From: Paracoccaceae bacterium
GTDB lineage: Bacteria; Pseudomonadota; Alphaproteobacteria; Rhodobacterales; Rhodobacteraceae
Reading direction: 5' to 3'
NCBI GenBank assembly: GCA_007131465.1
Contig: SLQN01000367.1
Span: forward strand, 1-5,858
Length of the DNA stretch: 5,858 nt
Notes under the pieces: model-generated
Seen by the model: only the letters and a program-made list of their open reading frames with translations
Told to the model about the DNA's origin: nothing
Databases searched by the model: none
Position numbers and translations under genes: made by a program
Shown here: one piece after another, positions 1 to 5,598 of the stretch
Position numbering within the stretch: the first letter of the stretch is position 1
How the letters are laid out: every line of letters begins with the position of its first letter

Positions 1-269
1 CATGGTTCAGGACAGGCCTCGACGAGTTGCGCCGTCGTCTCCGAATAGGCGGTAGCCCCCTCATCAGCGGCCCAAAATACGCCATCAGAAAACGCTTCAA
101 GGCGGGAGTCGTGTAGTGTGAACCGGGACCATATGCGGACCGGAATATAGCCGGGCAGCGGGTCAGCGTATGTCGTCTGCCGGGTGGTCACGAAGAGATC
201 CCCCTTGATCGCGAAGGACCAGCATTCGAGAGGACCGACCAAATTTGTCCAGTTTCGCGCAACATTCAA
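1..269 (-). CDS. Hypothetical protein, 3' end beyond the window, possible fourth operon gene
   Basis: An open frame of 89 codons with no stop runs off the left edge of the window. The proposed start is TTG at 269, because AGGTG lies 7 bases upstream (277-281) and the stop TAG of the large oxidoreductase subunit is only 10 bases before it. An in-frame GTG at 191 is an alternative start. The visible peptide is soluble-looking, with no signal peptide or membrane segment, and is rich in Trp, Tyr and Thr (for example GYIPVRIWSRFTLHDSRLEA). I do not recognise a family. It does not look like XdhC or MobA, the usual accessory proteins for molybdenum hydroxylases. The first dozen codons are more AT-rich than the rest, so the true start may lie further in. 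The frame could be chance, but its position and ribosome site favour a real gene co-transcribed with the oxidoreductase. Confidence 0.45.
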   Translation of the reverse strand, partial: MNVARNWTNLVGPLECWSFAIKGDLFVTTRQTTYADPLPGYIPVRIWSRFTLHDSRLEAFSDGVFWAADEGATAYSETTAQLVEACPEP

Positions 270-276
270 TTACCAG

Positions 277-281
277 CACCT
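277..281 (-). promoter_or_regulatory. Ribosome binding site AGGTG before the downstream frame
   Basis: AGGTG on the minus strand overlaps the TAG stop of the large subunit and sits 7 bases before a TTG codon at 269. It is the main reason for choosing that start. An out-of-frame ATG at 265 is 11 bases away and opens only a 25-codon frame, so it is less likely. Confidence 0.35.
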
Positions 282-2547
282 AATCACGCGCTGCGAGTGC
301 CGCCAGAACATCGGCGGGCCGCATCGGCAGGTGGCGCAGGCGGGCGCCGGTTGCTGCAAAGATCGCGTTGCCGATGGCCGGGGCGATCACTGTGGTGCCG
401 GGTTCGCCCAGACCGCAGGGCACATGACCGTTGTCGATGAAAGCGATCTCCATCTCGGGCACGTCGCCCATGCGAAGGGGCGTGTAGGTGTTCAGGTTGG
501 TTTCGGCGATCTCGCCAGAGACGAAATGCGCGCCCTCATAGAGCGCAAGCGACAGGCCCCACAGGGCAGCCCCCTCGACCTGCGCGGTGGAGCTGTCAGG
601 ATCCACGACTGTCCCTGCATCCGAAACAATGGTCAGCTTGACAACCCGGACGACCCCCGTAGTGCGGTCCACATGGACTTCGGCCAGGCAGGCGGTCCAG
701 GTCGGCATCTCGCGCTCCTGCCCGAAGGTGGTGGAAATGCCCAGGCCGTGATCCGGGGCCATCTCGCGCCCCCAGCCGCCCAGTTCCGCCGTCCGCTCCA
801 GCACCGCCGCCTGCCGCAGCGCGCCACCGATAGAGTCCGGCGCGGTCCCAGAATTGCGCCCGGCCGCGTCCAGAAGGCCGAGCCGGAATGCCACCGGATC
901 GGCCCCTTGGGCATGCGCCGCCTCGTCCATGAAACTCTCAACTGCCCAGTTCGTCCAGCCTGGCCCGACTGAACGCAACCATCCGGGCACGAACGCCTTG
1001 TTGGCCAGATCGTTCGACAGGGCGCGCACCCGATGCGCGCCGACCGTATACCAGTGATCGGCCCCCGATATCGCAAAGCCATCGAAGGGCTCGCCGTTCA
1101 ACCCCTCGGACAGGAATGACGGCAGCAACACCCCGGTCGGCCAGCCCGCAGCGGCCGCGTGGTCCATCGCGGTGATCTGCCCCTCACCATCAAACGCCAT
1201 ACGCACGGTCTGCACTGTGGGCGAGCGAAAGCTGTCGAAGCGCATGTCATCGACGCGCGTCAGTACCATCTTGACCGGCCCGCCGATGGCCTTTGCCGTC
1301 AATGCGGCGGGCACGGCATAATCGCCGTTGAGCCGCCGCCCGAACCCGCCGCCAAGGCGGTAGGTACGCATCACGATGCTCTCTTCAGGGCGGTCAAGGG
1401 CCACGGCAAGGATCGGCAGGATCAGCGATTGCCACTGGTTGCCGGTATGGATCTCGAACATGCCATCCGCCTCGAAGGCCAGCGCGTTCACCGGTTCCAG
1501 CGCGAAATGCATCGCACTGGCGGTGGTGTAGGTGCGGGTCAGTTCGTTGGCGGCATTGGCGAAGGCATCGCTCAGCCCGTCGTCATCCACGACTGTGGAC
1601 CCCTCGGAAGCATCTGCGATAAGTTCGGCGCCGCGGTCCAGAATGTCTTGCTCGGATGTGTTGGCGGTCTCGCCTGCCGTCCATTCCACGCGCAAGAGAT
1701 CGGTCGCGCGTTCGGCGGCGGTAAAGGTTTCGGCGATCACCATCACCCAGCCCGGCACTGTGTCGGACGGGTCGTCCAGCGCGATGGACCGGATATAGCC
1801 GGGAACAGTCGCTGCATCGCTGTCGTCGATTGACACCACCACGCTGCCCATCCGGGTGGGGGGCAGTTTCGGGCGCGCGAAGACCATGCCCTCTGCCACG
1901 GCGTCGATGCCGTAGATGCTGCTGCCATCGGTCTTTTCAGGGATGTCGAGCGCTGCCACCGGTTGCCCGATCAGGCGGCGCTCGTCCACTGGCTTGATCG
2001 GCATTTCCTCAAGTTCTTCGGGCGTAAAGCTGCGGTGCAGGTCGCCCTGCGCGACGATCTCGCCATACGACACCGACGCGCCGCCTGCTGTAACCTGACC
2101 CGCTTCGGCCACAGCGTCCTCCGGGTCGGCCCCCAGCAGCGCTGCGCCAGCCTCGATCAGTGCCATCCGCCCTGCTGCCCCGGCCCGCGACATGGGCGCG
2201 TAGCTTTGCCAGATCGACCAACTGCCGCCAGTGATCATCAGACCCCATTTCGGGTCGCTGTCCACATGGCGGATGCGCACCATGTCCCAGTCGGCATGAA
2301 GCTCCTCGGCGACGATCCGGGCGATGCCAGTGCCGACATGCTGGCCCATCTCGGCGCGGATAATGTTGACGGTGATTATCCCGTCCGTGTCGATGTCATA
2401 CCAGATCGTCGGCTCGAACATCCCCGATGGCCCGGCGCCCTGCGCCAGTCCAGCGCGGGTGAAGCCGAAGGCCACGCCGCTTCCCGCAGCAGCGATCAGA
2501 AAGCCACGACGCGTCAGCGACAGGGACCGGCGCAAGGGATTACCCAT
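280..2547 (-). CDS. Molybdopterin-binding large subunit, IorB-type (xanthine oxidase family)
   Basis: Catalytic subunit of a periplasmic molybdenum hydroxylase (isoquinoline 1-oxidoreductase beta / membrane aldehyde dehydrogenase type) that hydroxylates a heterocycle or aldehyde using water. With the ATG at 2547 it has 755 residues, usual for the family. Residues 12-18 (TRRGFLI) and the hydrophobic stretch after them form a Tat signal, cleaved near residue 35. Visible family motifs are GQHVGTG (68-74), GGSWS (107-111), LEPVNA (350-355), the cofactor motif GGGFGRR (399-405), WLRSVGPG (523-530) and GLGEPG (712-717), whose Glu-715 matches the conserved active-site base. A longer frame opens at 2595, but it would add a basic, unlikely N-terminus. 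The ATG at 2547 has AAAGGG 6 bases upstream and overlaps the small subunit stop by 8 bases (ATGGGTAA). The two subunits should bind each other and be exported folded. Substrate unknown; family assignment secure. Confidence 0.95.
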   Translation of the reverse strand: MGNPLRRSLSLTRRGFLIAAAGSGVAFGFTRAGLAQGAGPSGMFEPTIWYDIDTDGIITVNIIRAEMGQHVGTGIARIVAEELHADWDMVRIRHVDSDPKWGLMITGGSWSIWQSYAPMSRAGAAGRMALIEAGAALLGADPEDAVAEAGQVTAGGASVSYGEIVAQGDLHRSFTPEELEEMPIKPVDERRLIGQPVAALDIPEKTDGSSIYGIDAVAEGMVFARPKLPPTRMGSVVVSIDDSDAATVPGYIRSIALDDPSDTVPGWVMVIAETFTAAERATDLLRVEWTAGETANTSEQDILDRGAELIADASEGSTVVDDDGLSDAFANAANELTRTYTTASAMHFALEPVNALAFEADGMFEIHTGNQWQSLILPILAVALDRPEESIVMRTYRLGGGFGRRLNGDYAVPAALTAKAIGGPVKMVLTRVDDMRFDSFRSPTVQTVRMAFDGEGQITAMDHAAAAGWPTGVLLPSFLSEGLNGEPFDGFAISGADHWYTVGAHRVRALSNDLANKAFVPGWLRSVGPGWTNWAVESFMDEAAHAQGADPVAFRLGLLDAAGRNSGTAPDSIGGALRQAAVLERTAELGGWGREMAPDHGLGISTTFGQEREMPTWTACLAEVHVDRTTGVVRVVKLTIVSDAGTVVDPDSSTAQVEGAALWGLSLALYEGAHFVSGEIAETNLNTYTPLRMGDVPEMEIAFIDNGHVPCGLGEPGTTVIAPAIGNAIFAATGARLRHLPMRPADVLAALAARD

Positions 2548-3013
2548 TTTCCGCCCTTTCGGCCATCGCCGCTGCCGCTGTCTTGATCGCGGCACGGATG
2601 CGCAGATAAGTCATGCAGCGACACAGGTTCCCTGCCATCACAGCCGTGATGTCGGCATCAGTGGGCGCGGGATAATCCTTCAGCAATGTCGCCGCCTTCA
2701 TGATCTGCCCGGACTGGCAATACCCGCATTGCGGAACCTGATGCGCGATCCACGCCAGTTGCAGCGGGTGCTGGCCCTCCGGGTCCAGCCCCTCGATAGT
2801 CGTCACCTCGCCCCCTGCCACATCGCCCACAGGGGTGATACAGGACCGAGTGGACCGTCCGGCGACATGCAGCGTGCAGGCCCCGCACAAGCCGATGCCG
2901 CAGCCGAATTTCGTGCCTGTCAGGCCCAGTTCATCGCGGATCACCCACATCAGGGGCGTATCGGGGGCCGCACGCACTGTGACCTCCTGTCCGTTCAGCC
3001 GGAATGTGGTCAT
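2540..3013 (-). CDS. (2Fe-2S)-binding small subunit, IorA-type
   Basis: Electron-transfer subunit, 157 residues, the usual length. The N-terminal plant-ferredoxin domain carries Cys-38, 43, 46 and 58 for one 2Fe-2S cluster. The C-terminal helical domain carries Cys-96, 99, 131 and 133 (motifs QCGYCQSG and CRCMTYLRIRAAI) for the second cluster, which lies next to the molybdenum cofactor. Met-134 stands where many relatives have Gly in CRCGTY. There is no signal peptide, so the protein probably leaves the cytoplasm bound to the Tat-bearing large subunit. The ATG at 3013 is preceded by AAAGGCG 7 bases upstream. The cytochrome gene ends 25 bases before it, and its own stop overlaps the start of the large subunit, suggesting coupled translation at fixed stoichiometry. 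It would pass electrons from the Mo site to the cytochrome encoded upstream. Confidence 0.95.
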   Translation of the reverse strand: MTTFRLNGQEVTVRAAPDTPLMWVIRDELGLTGTKFGCGIGLCGACTLHVAGRSTRSCITPVGDVAGGEVTTIEGLDPEGQHPLQLAWIAHQVPQCGYCQSGQIMKAATLLKDYPAPTDADITAVMAGNLCRCMTYLRIRAAIKTAAAAMAERAENG

Positions 3014-3038
3014 TAATCGGCGCCTTTCGGATTATGTG

Positions 3039-4337
3039 TCATTGCCCTGTTGCCCGGTCGCCGTGCAACTCTTCGATACGCGCGGCAAGGTCTGCCCATG
3101 GGGGCCGGTCGGTGCGGGTTTCGCGCAGATAATTGGACAGCCGCACGATATCGTCATCCGACAGCCTGCCTGCGAACCCCGGCATGATCAGCCCCGGATC
3201 GCCCGCCTGAAGGCTGACACCGTGTAGGACGACGCGCAGGAAGTTGGTCGGATCGTCCATCCACAGCGTTGAGTTCAGGGCCAGTTCGGGGCGCGCGGTC
3301 AGCAGCACACCGCTTGTATTGCTGTGGCAGGAACTGCACGCAGCGTTGTAAAGCCGCGCATCCGCATTCTGCTGTTCGACCAGCCCGATGGCTGACACGT
3401 CCAGCGCCGCTGCCACCGCCGCGCTGTTGGCTGTGACACCAGACGTGCCCGCGATATCGGCGAAATAAATCGCCAGAGCATGGATATCGGTATCCGGCAG
3501 GGCCATCAGCCCCTCATGGATAACCGGACCCATCGTGCCCAGCGCAACCCCATGCGTCGCATTGGCCCCGTCGCGCAGATAGGTGTAAAGAGCGTCCTCG
3601 GTCCAATCGGCGGGAGCCATGTTCGCACGCGTCAGCGCCGGGGCAACCCAGTCCTCGACCAGCGCGCCGTCATAGGCCTGCGACGCAATCCTGGCCCCGA
3701 GAATATTGCGCGGCGTGTGGCATGCGGCGCAATGGGTCAGGCCCTCGGCCAGATAGGCGCCGCGGTTCCAGATATCGGACTGTGCGGGGTCCGGCTGATA
3801 GCGTCCCTCGTCGAAGAACAGCAATTTCCACCCGGCCTGAAGGAGCCGGATGTTCAGCGGAAACGGGACCGTATTGGCAAATTCCGGTTCCGGCTGCGGG
3901 TCCAGAGTCATCAGATAGGCATAAAGCACATCGATATCGGCGTCTGAAGTCAAGGTGAAATGGTCATAGGGAAAGGCCGGAAACAGATGGCTTCCATCGC
4001 GCGCCACCCCTTCGTGCATTGAGCGGCGAAAGGCCTCCAGAGACCAGCTACCGATGCCCGTGTCGGGATCGGGCGTAATGTTGGTCGAATGGACGATGCC
4101 GAAGCCTGTGTCCATCGGATAGCCGCCGGCATAGGCAGCATGCCCCGCCACAGTATGGCAGGTGGCACAATAGCCGGCCCGCGCCACGAGTTCCCCCGCT
4201 TCGATCTCCTCGGGCGAGAATTCGGCCACAGCCACGGGGCTGACCTCGGCGATCGCGCTCCGCCATGCGAAGATCAGGAAACCAAGGGCGAGAGCGGCGG
4301 CCGTGGCGGCTGTACTTAGCAGGATCCGCTTCAGCAT
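3039..4337 (-). CDS. Membrane-anchored tri-heme cytochrome c subunit
   Basis: Periplasmic electron acceptor of the oxidoreductase, of the alcohol/gluconate dehydrogenase cytochrome subunit type. With the ATG at 4337 it has 432 residues. An N-terminal hydrophobic helix (about residues 5-24) serves as signal or anchor. Three heme-binding motifs follow: CATCH (57-61), CAACH (203-207) and CSSCH (334-338). Family signatures STNITPDPDTGIGSWS and LFPAFPY are present in the first domain. Met-269 and Met-385 (MPGF) look like distal ligands of hemes 2 and 3; I cannot assign one for heme 1. It should pass electrons to quinone or a terminal oxidase. A TTG at 4355 gives a frame six residues longer but has no ribosome site. 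The ATG at 4337 has only a weak GAGAG 4 bases upstream and lies inside the end of a small upstream frame, so it may depend on coupled translation. It is the first clear gene of the operon. Confidence 0.93.
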   Translation of the reverse strand: MLKRILLSTAATAAALALGFLIFAWRSAIAEVSPVAVAEFSPEEIEAGELVARAGYCATCHTVAGHAAYAGGYPMDTGFGIVHSTNITPDPDTGIGSWSLEAFRRSMHEGVARDGSHLFPAFPYDHFTLTSDADIDVLYAYLMTLDPQPEPEFANTVPFPLNIRLLQAGWKLLFFDEGRYQPDPAQSDIWNRGAYLAEGLTHCAACHTPRNILGARIASQAYDGALVEDWVAPALTRANMAPADWTEDALYTYLRDGANATHGVALGTMGPVIHEGLMALPDTDIHALAIYFADIAGTSGVTANSAAVAAALDVSAIGLVEQQNADARLYNAACSSCHSNTSGVLLTARPELALNSTLWMDDPTNFLRVVLHGVSLQAGDPGLIMPGFAGRLSDDDIVRLSNYLRETRTDRPPWADLAARIEELHGDRATGQ

Positions 4338-4417
4338 GCGTCTCTCAGCTGGCAAAAAGATAGTCGGCGCGTTCGCGCCTCAAAGCAAATCGCGCGTCCA
4401 GGTCTCAAATATCTCAT
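4331..4417 (-). CDS. Possible 28-residue leader peptide overlapping the cytochrome start
   Basis: An ATG at 4417 follows a perfect GGAGG (4425-4429) with 7 bases between, the best ribosome site in the window. The frame runs 28 codons and ends at TGA 4331-4333, 7 bases inside the cytochrome gene, so ribosomes finishing it would be delivered onto the ATG at 4337. The peptide is very basic (eight Arg) with four Cys and no hydrophobic segment; I recognise no family. Its frame also stays open upstream to about 4640 without an ATG close to that end, so part of the openness is base composition. It may be a translated leader, a remnant of an earlier gene, or chance. Confidence 0.3.
   Translation of the reverse strand: MRYLRPGRAICFEARTRRLSFCQLRDAC
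4366..4379. repeat. 6-bp inverted repeat GGCGCG-TT-CGCGCC
   Basis: A perfect 6+6 inverted repeat with a 2-base centre, beginning 29 bases upstream of the cytochrome ATG. On the minus strand it is followed 7 bases later by TCTTTTT. It could be a regulator site, a hairpin that controls access to the cytochrome start, or a weak terminator-like element. A stem of 6 G-C pairs is easily produced by chance in GC-rich DNA. Confidence 0.35.
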
Positions 4418-4424
4418 GTGGGGT

Positions 4425-4429
4425 CCTCC
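4425..4429 (-). promoter_or_regulatory. Strong Shine-Dalgarno GGAGG ahead of the cytochrome gene
   Basis: GGAGG on the minus strand lies 7 bases before ATG 4417 and about 87 bases before the cytochrome ATG. It cannot serve the cytochrome start directly because it is too far away, which is why the small frame between them deserves attention. Confidence 0.4.
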
Positions 4430-4442
4430 ATTCATCGGCTGC

Positions 4443-4472
4443 TTTAAGGGCCATGAAACCTGAACTTGCCAA
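4443..4472 (-). promoter_or_regulatory. Weak candidate sigma-70 promoter for the oxidoreductase operon
   Basis: On the minus strand TTGGCA (4467-4472) is followed after 18 bases by CTTAAA (4443-4448). The -35 box is good and the -10 box poor (3 of 6 matches). A start near 4435 would place the GGAGG at 4425-4429 close to the 5' end of the message. This is the best match by eye upstream of the operon, not proof of a promoter. Confidence 0.2.
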
Positions 4473-4569
4473 TGGCGGTCCCGTTCCAGTCGCTGCAGCA
4501 CTTCGACGCGGTCGGGCGGTCGAAGATGCGAACACCGGGCTGCACCCGGAGATCGAGCAAGTTCCTTGA

Positions 4570-4875
4570 AGCGGCATCGCGGATTACCTCCAGCGCTTCG
4601 CGCTCTCCGAAGCCGAGGCGATAGACCTCGGCATCGGCGTCAACAATTACGCGTATGTCGAGATGCTCCAGCTCGTCGAGGGGCGTCGAGGTTTTGTGCA
4701 GGTGCGCATCATCCTTGTTATCGGGCTTCTGGCGGTGGTGCGGAAGCTGATCCTGATCGACCTGGAAGCGGTGGACGCGCCTCTGCTCTTCGCTCTGGCC
4801 GCAGCGATTCTGGCGCTTGCCGCATCACTGGCTCTGGTAATTAATTTTGATCCGACAACGAAGAGGGAGGAATAA
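4570..4875 (+). pseudogene. PsiE-family membrane protein, C-terminal remnant without start
   Basis: The open frame after a TGA at 4567-4569 encodes 101 residues ending at TAA 4873. From about residue 33 it matches the C-terminal half of phosphate-starvation-inducible PsiE-family proteins: the conserved segment VQVRIILVIGLLAVVRKLIL, with the typical VRK, an acidic LIDLEAVDA turn, and a final helix ALAAAILALAASLALV. The family's first transmembrane helices are missing. The 31 residues before the match (including LSEAEAIDLGIGVNNYAYVE) are hydrophilic. No ATG, GTG or TTG occurs before ATG 4663, which has no ribosome site. The frame continues upstream of the TGA to at least 4303, but that part also lacks PsiE-like helices. 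A 5' deletion or nonsense mutation is the simplest reading. A 70-residue product from ATG 4663 with two helices cannot be excluded. It lies opposite to the oxidoreductase operon and has no evident functional link to it. Confidence 0.6.
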
Positions 4876-5598
4876 ACCTTCCACCTTACGGCGGGCCATG
4901 TTCTTCAGATCGCCATTGACGGACAGGGGGCAGCCAGAGTCCCGGCGCTCGATAGCGCGAGCGGAAGCCCTTCGTCTGGAACAAGCCACTCCTGATGAAA
5001 TCTTCACCCGCCGGCGCGGGCGCTGGGCATCCTCGATGAGCTTGCAGACGCATACCGGTGCACCGTCAAGCTGTTCCTTCTCGGTCAGACAAGGAGGCAG
5101 TGTCTTGCATGCAGGGTGTTCCCCGAAGAATGTCACCGACGAAAGCGCTTCATGGTCTCTGACTCCGCAGCAATTCTTGAAGCGCTTTCCGATCAAAACT
5201 CAAAGAAGCATTATTATCGCTCGCGATGAGCACCTGTTCATTCAGCGTCATGATGGCTCCGCGCCTGCGCCCATTGCTCACGCCGCCGAATGATGACACA
5301 CAAAAGGAGAACAGACTCGACTTACGAGTGGCCCTGAAATCGGGGGCAGGTCACTCCCGCGCACATTATGGCGGGAACGAACCAGAAACTCGAGTTCACG
5401 CGTTGCCAAATCGCTTAGAAGATTGTGATGGAAAATGACTTCGCCAAGTCTTGCTCCTTCCTGTCACTTACAGTCCTAAGGCCCGTGCCCGCAGAATTGG
5501 TCCATTCAGCGACAGCACGAAACGAGCTTGTCAAAGCGGCAGCCCGCATTGCAGCGATTGTGGCTATGCCTTTGCCCCTCCCAGCACAGAAACGCTAA
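4876..5598. other. Gene-poor interval, no recognisable gene
   Basis: About 720 bases with open frames on both strands but none that I can assign. The largest are a plus frame 4847-5293 (148 codons, Arg- and Ser-rich) and a minus frame 4825-5196 (123 codons, TTG start); they overlap each other and neither has a convincing ribosome site or fold. Shorter ones are a start-less plus frame 4999-5229, a minus 33-codon frame 5150-5251 behind GGAG, and a plus 56-codon frame 5428-5598. Toward the right the sequence seems less GC-biased than the operon. The only clear structured element is the palindrome pair at 5141-5189. It may be the remains of degraded genes. Confidence 0.5.
5141..5189. repeat. Pair of LacI-operator-like palindromes forming a 12-bp inverted repeat
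   Basis: GAAAGCGCTTCA (5141-5152) and its exact reverse complement TGAAGCGCTTTC (5178-5189) are separated by 25 bases. Each arm contains the 8-bp palindrome AAGCGCTT, so the unit can be read as two operator half-elements 38 bp centre to centre or as one long stem-loop. LacI/GalR-family regulators commonly bind sites close to TGAAAGCGCTTTCA, and both arms fit the centre of that pattern. No intact gene starts close to it in this window. Confidence 0.5.

Noticed and set aside
184..972. 262-codon plus-strand open frame opposite the large subunit
   Set aside because: It is the antisense shadow of a well-supported gene; composition is Arg/Gly/His-rich with no recognisable motif. The same applies to the other plus frames between 850 and 3950.
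2548..2595. N-terminal extension of the large subunit from 2595
   Set aside because: It would add 16 mostly basic residues before the Tat motif, and the ATG at 2547 has a proper ribosome site and the 8-base overlap typical of coupled genes.
4338..4355. TTG start for the cytochrome six codons upstream
   Set aside because: There is no Shine-Dalgarno before it, and the ATG at 4337 gives a normal signal sequence.
5150..5251. 33-codon minus-strand frame behind GGAG
   Set aside because: The ribosome site is good (5-base spacing), but the peptide is too short and unrecognised to call, and its end falls within the palindrome pair.
5387..5396. 10-bp palindrome AACTCGAGTT
   Set aside because: Too short and isolated to separate from chance; no partner site nearby.
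5372..5404. Possible EcfG-type promoter (GGAAC ... CGTT)
   Set aside because: The spacing from GGAAC to CGTT is 22 bases, too long. The alternative CGAAC with 18 bases has a mismatch in the -35 element, and no clear gene follows.
5400..5470. Resemblance of KIVMENDF to IS3-family OrfA (LENDFL) and hence a transposase remnant
   Set aside because: The likeness is a few residues and crosses a stop codon; no terminal inverted repeats or OrfB motifs are visible.
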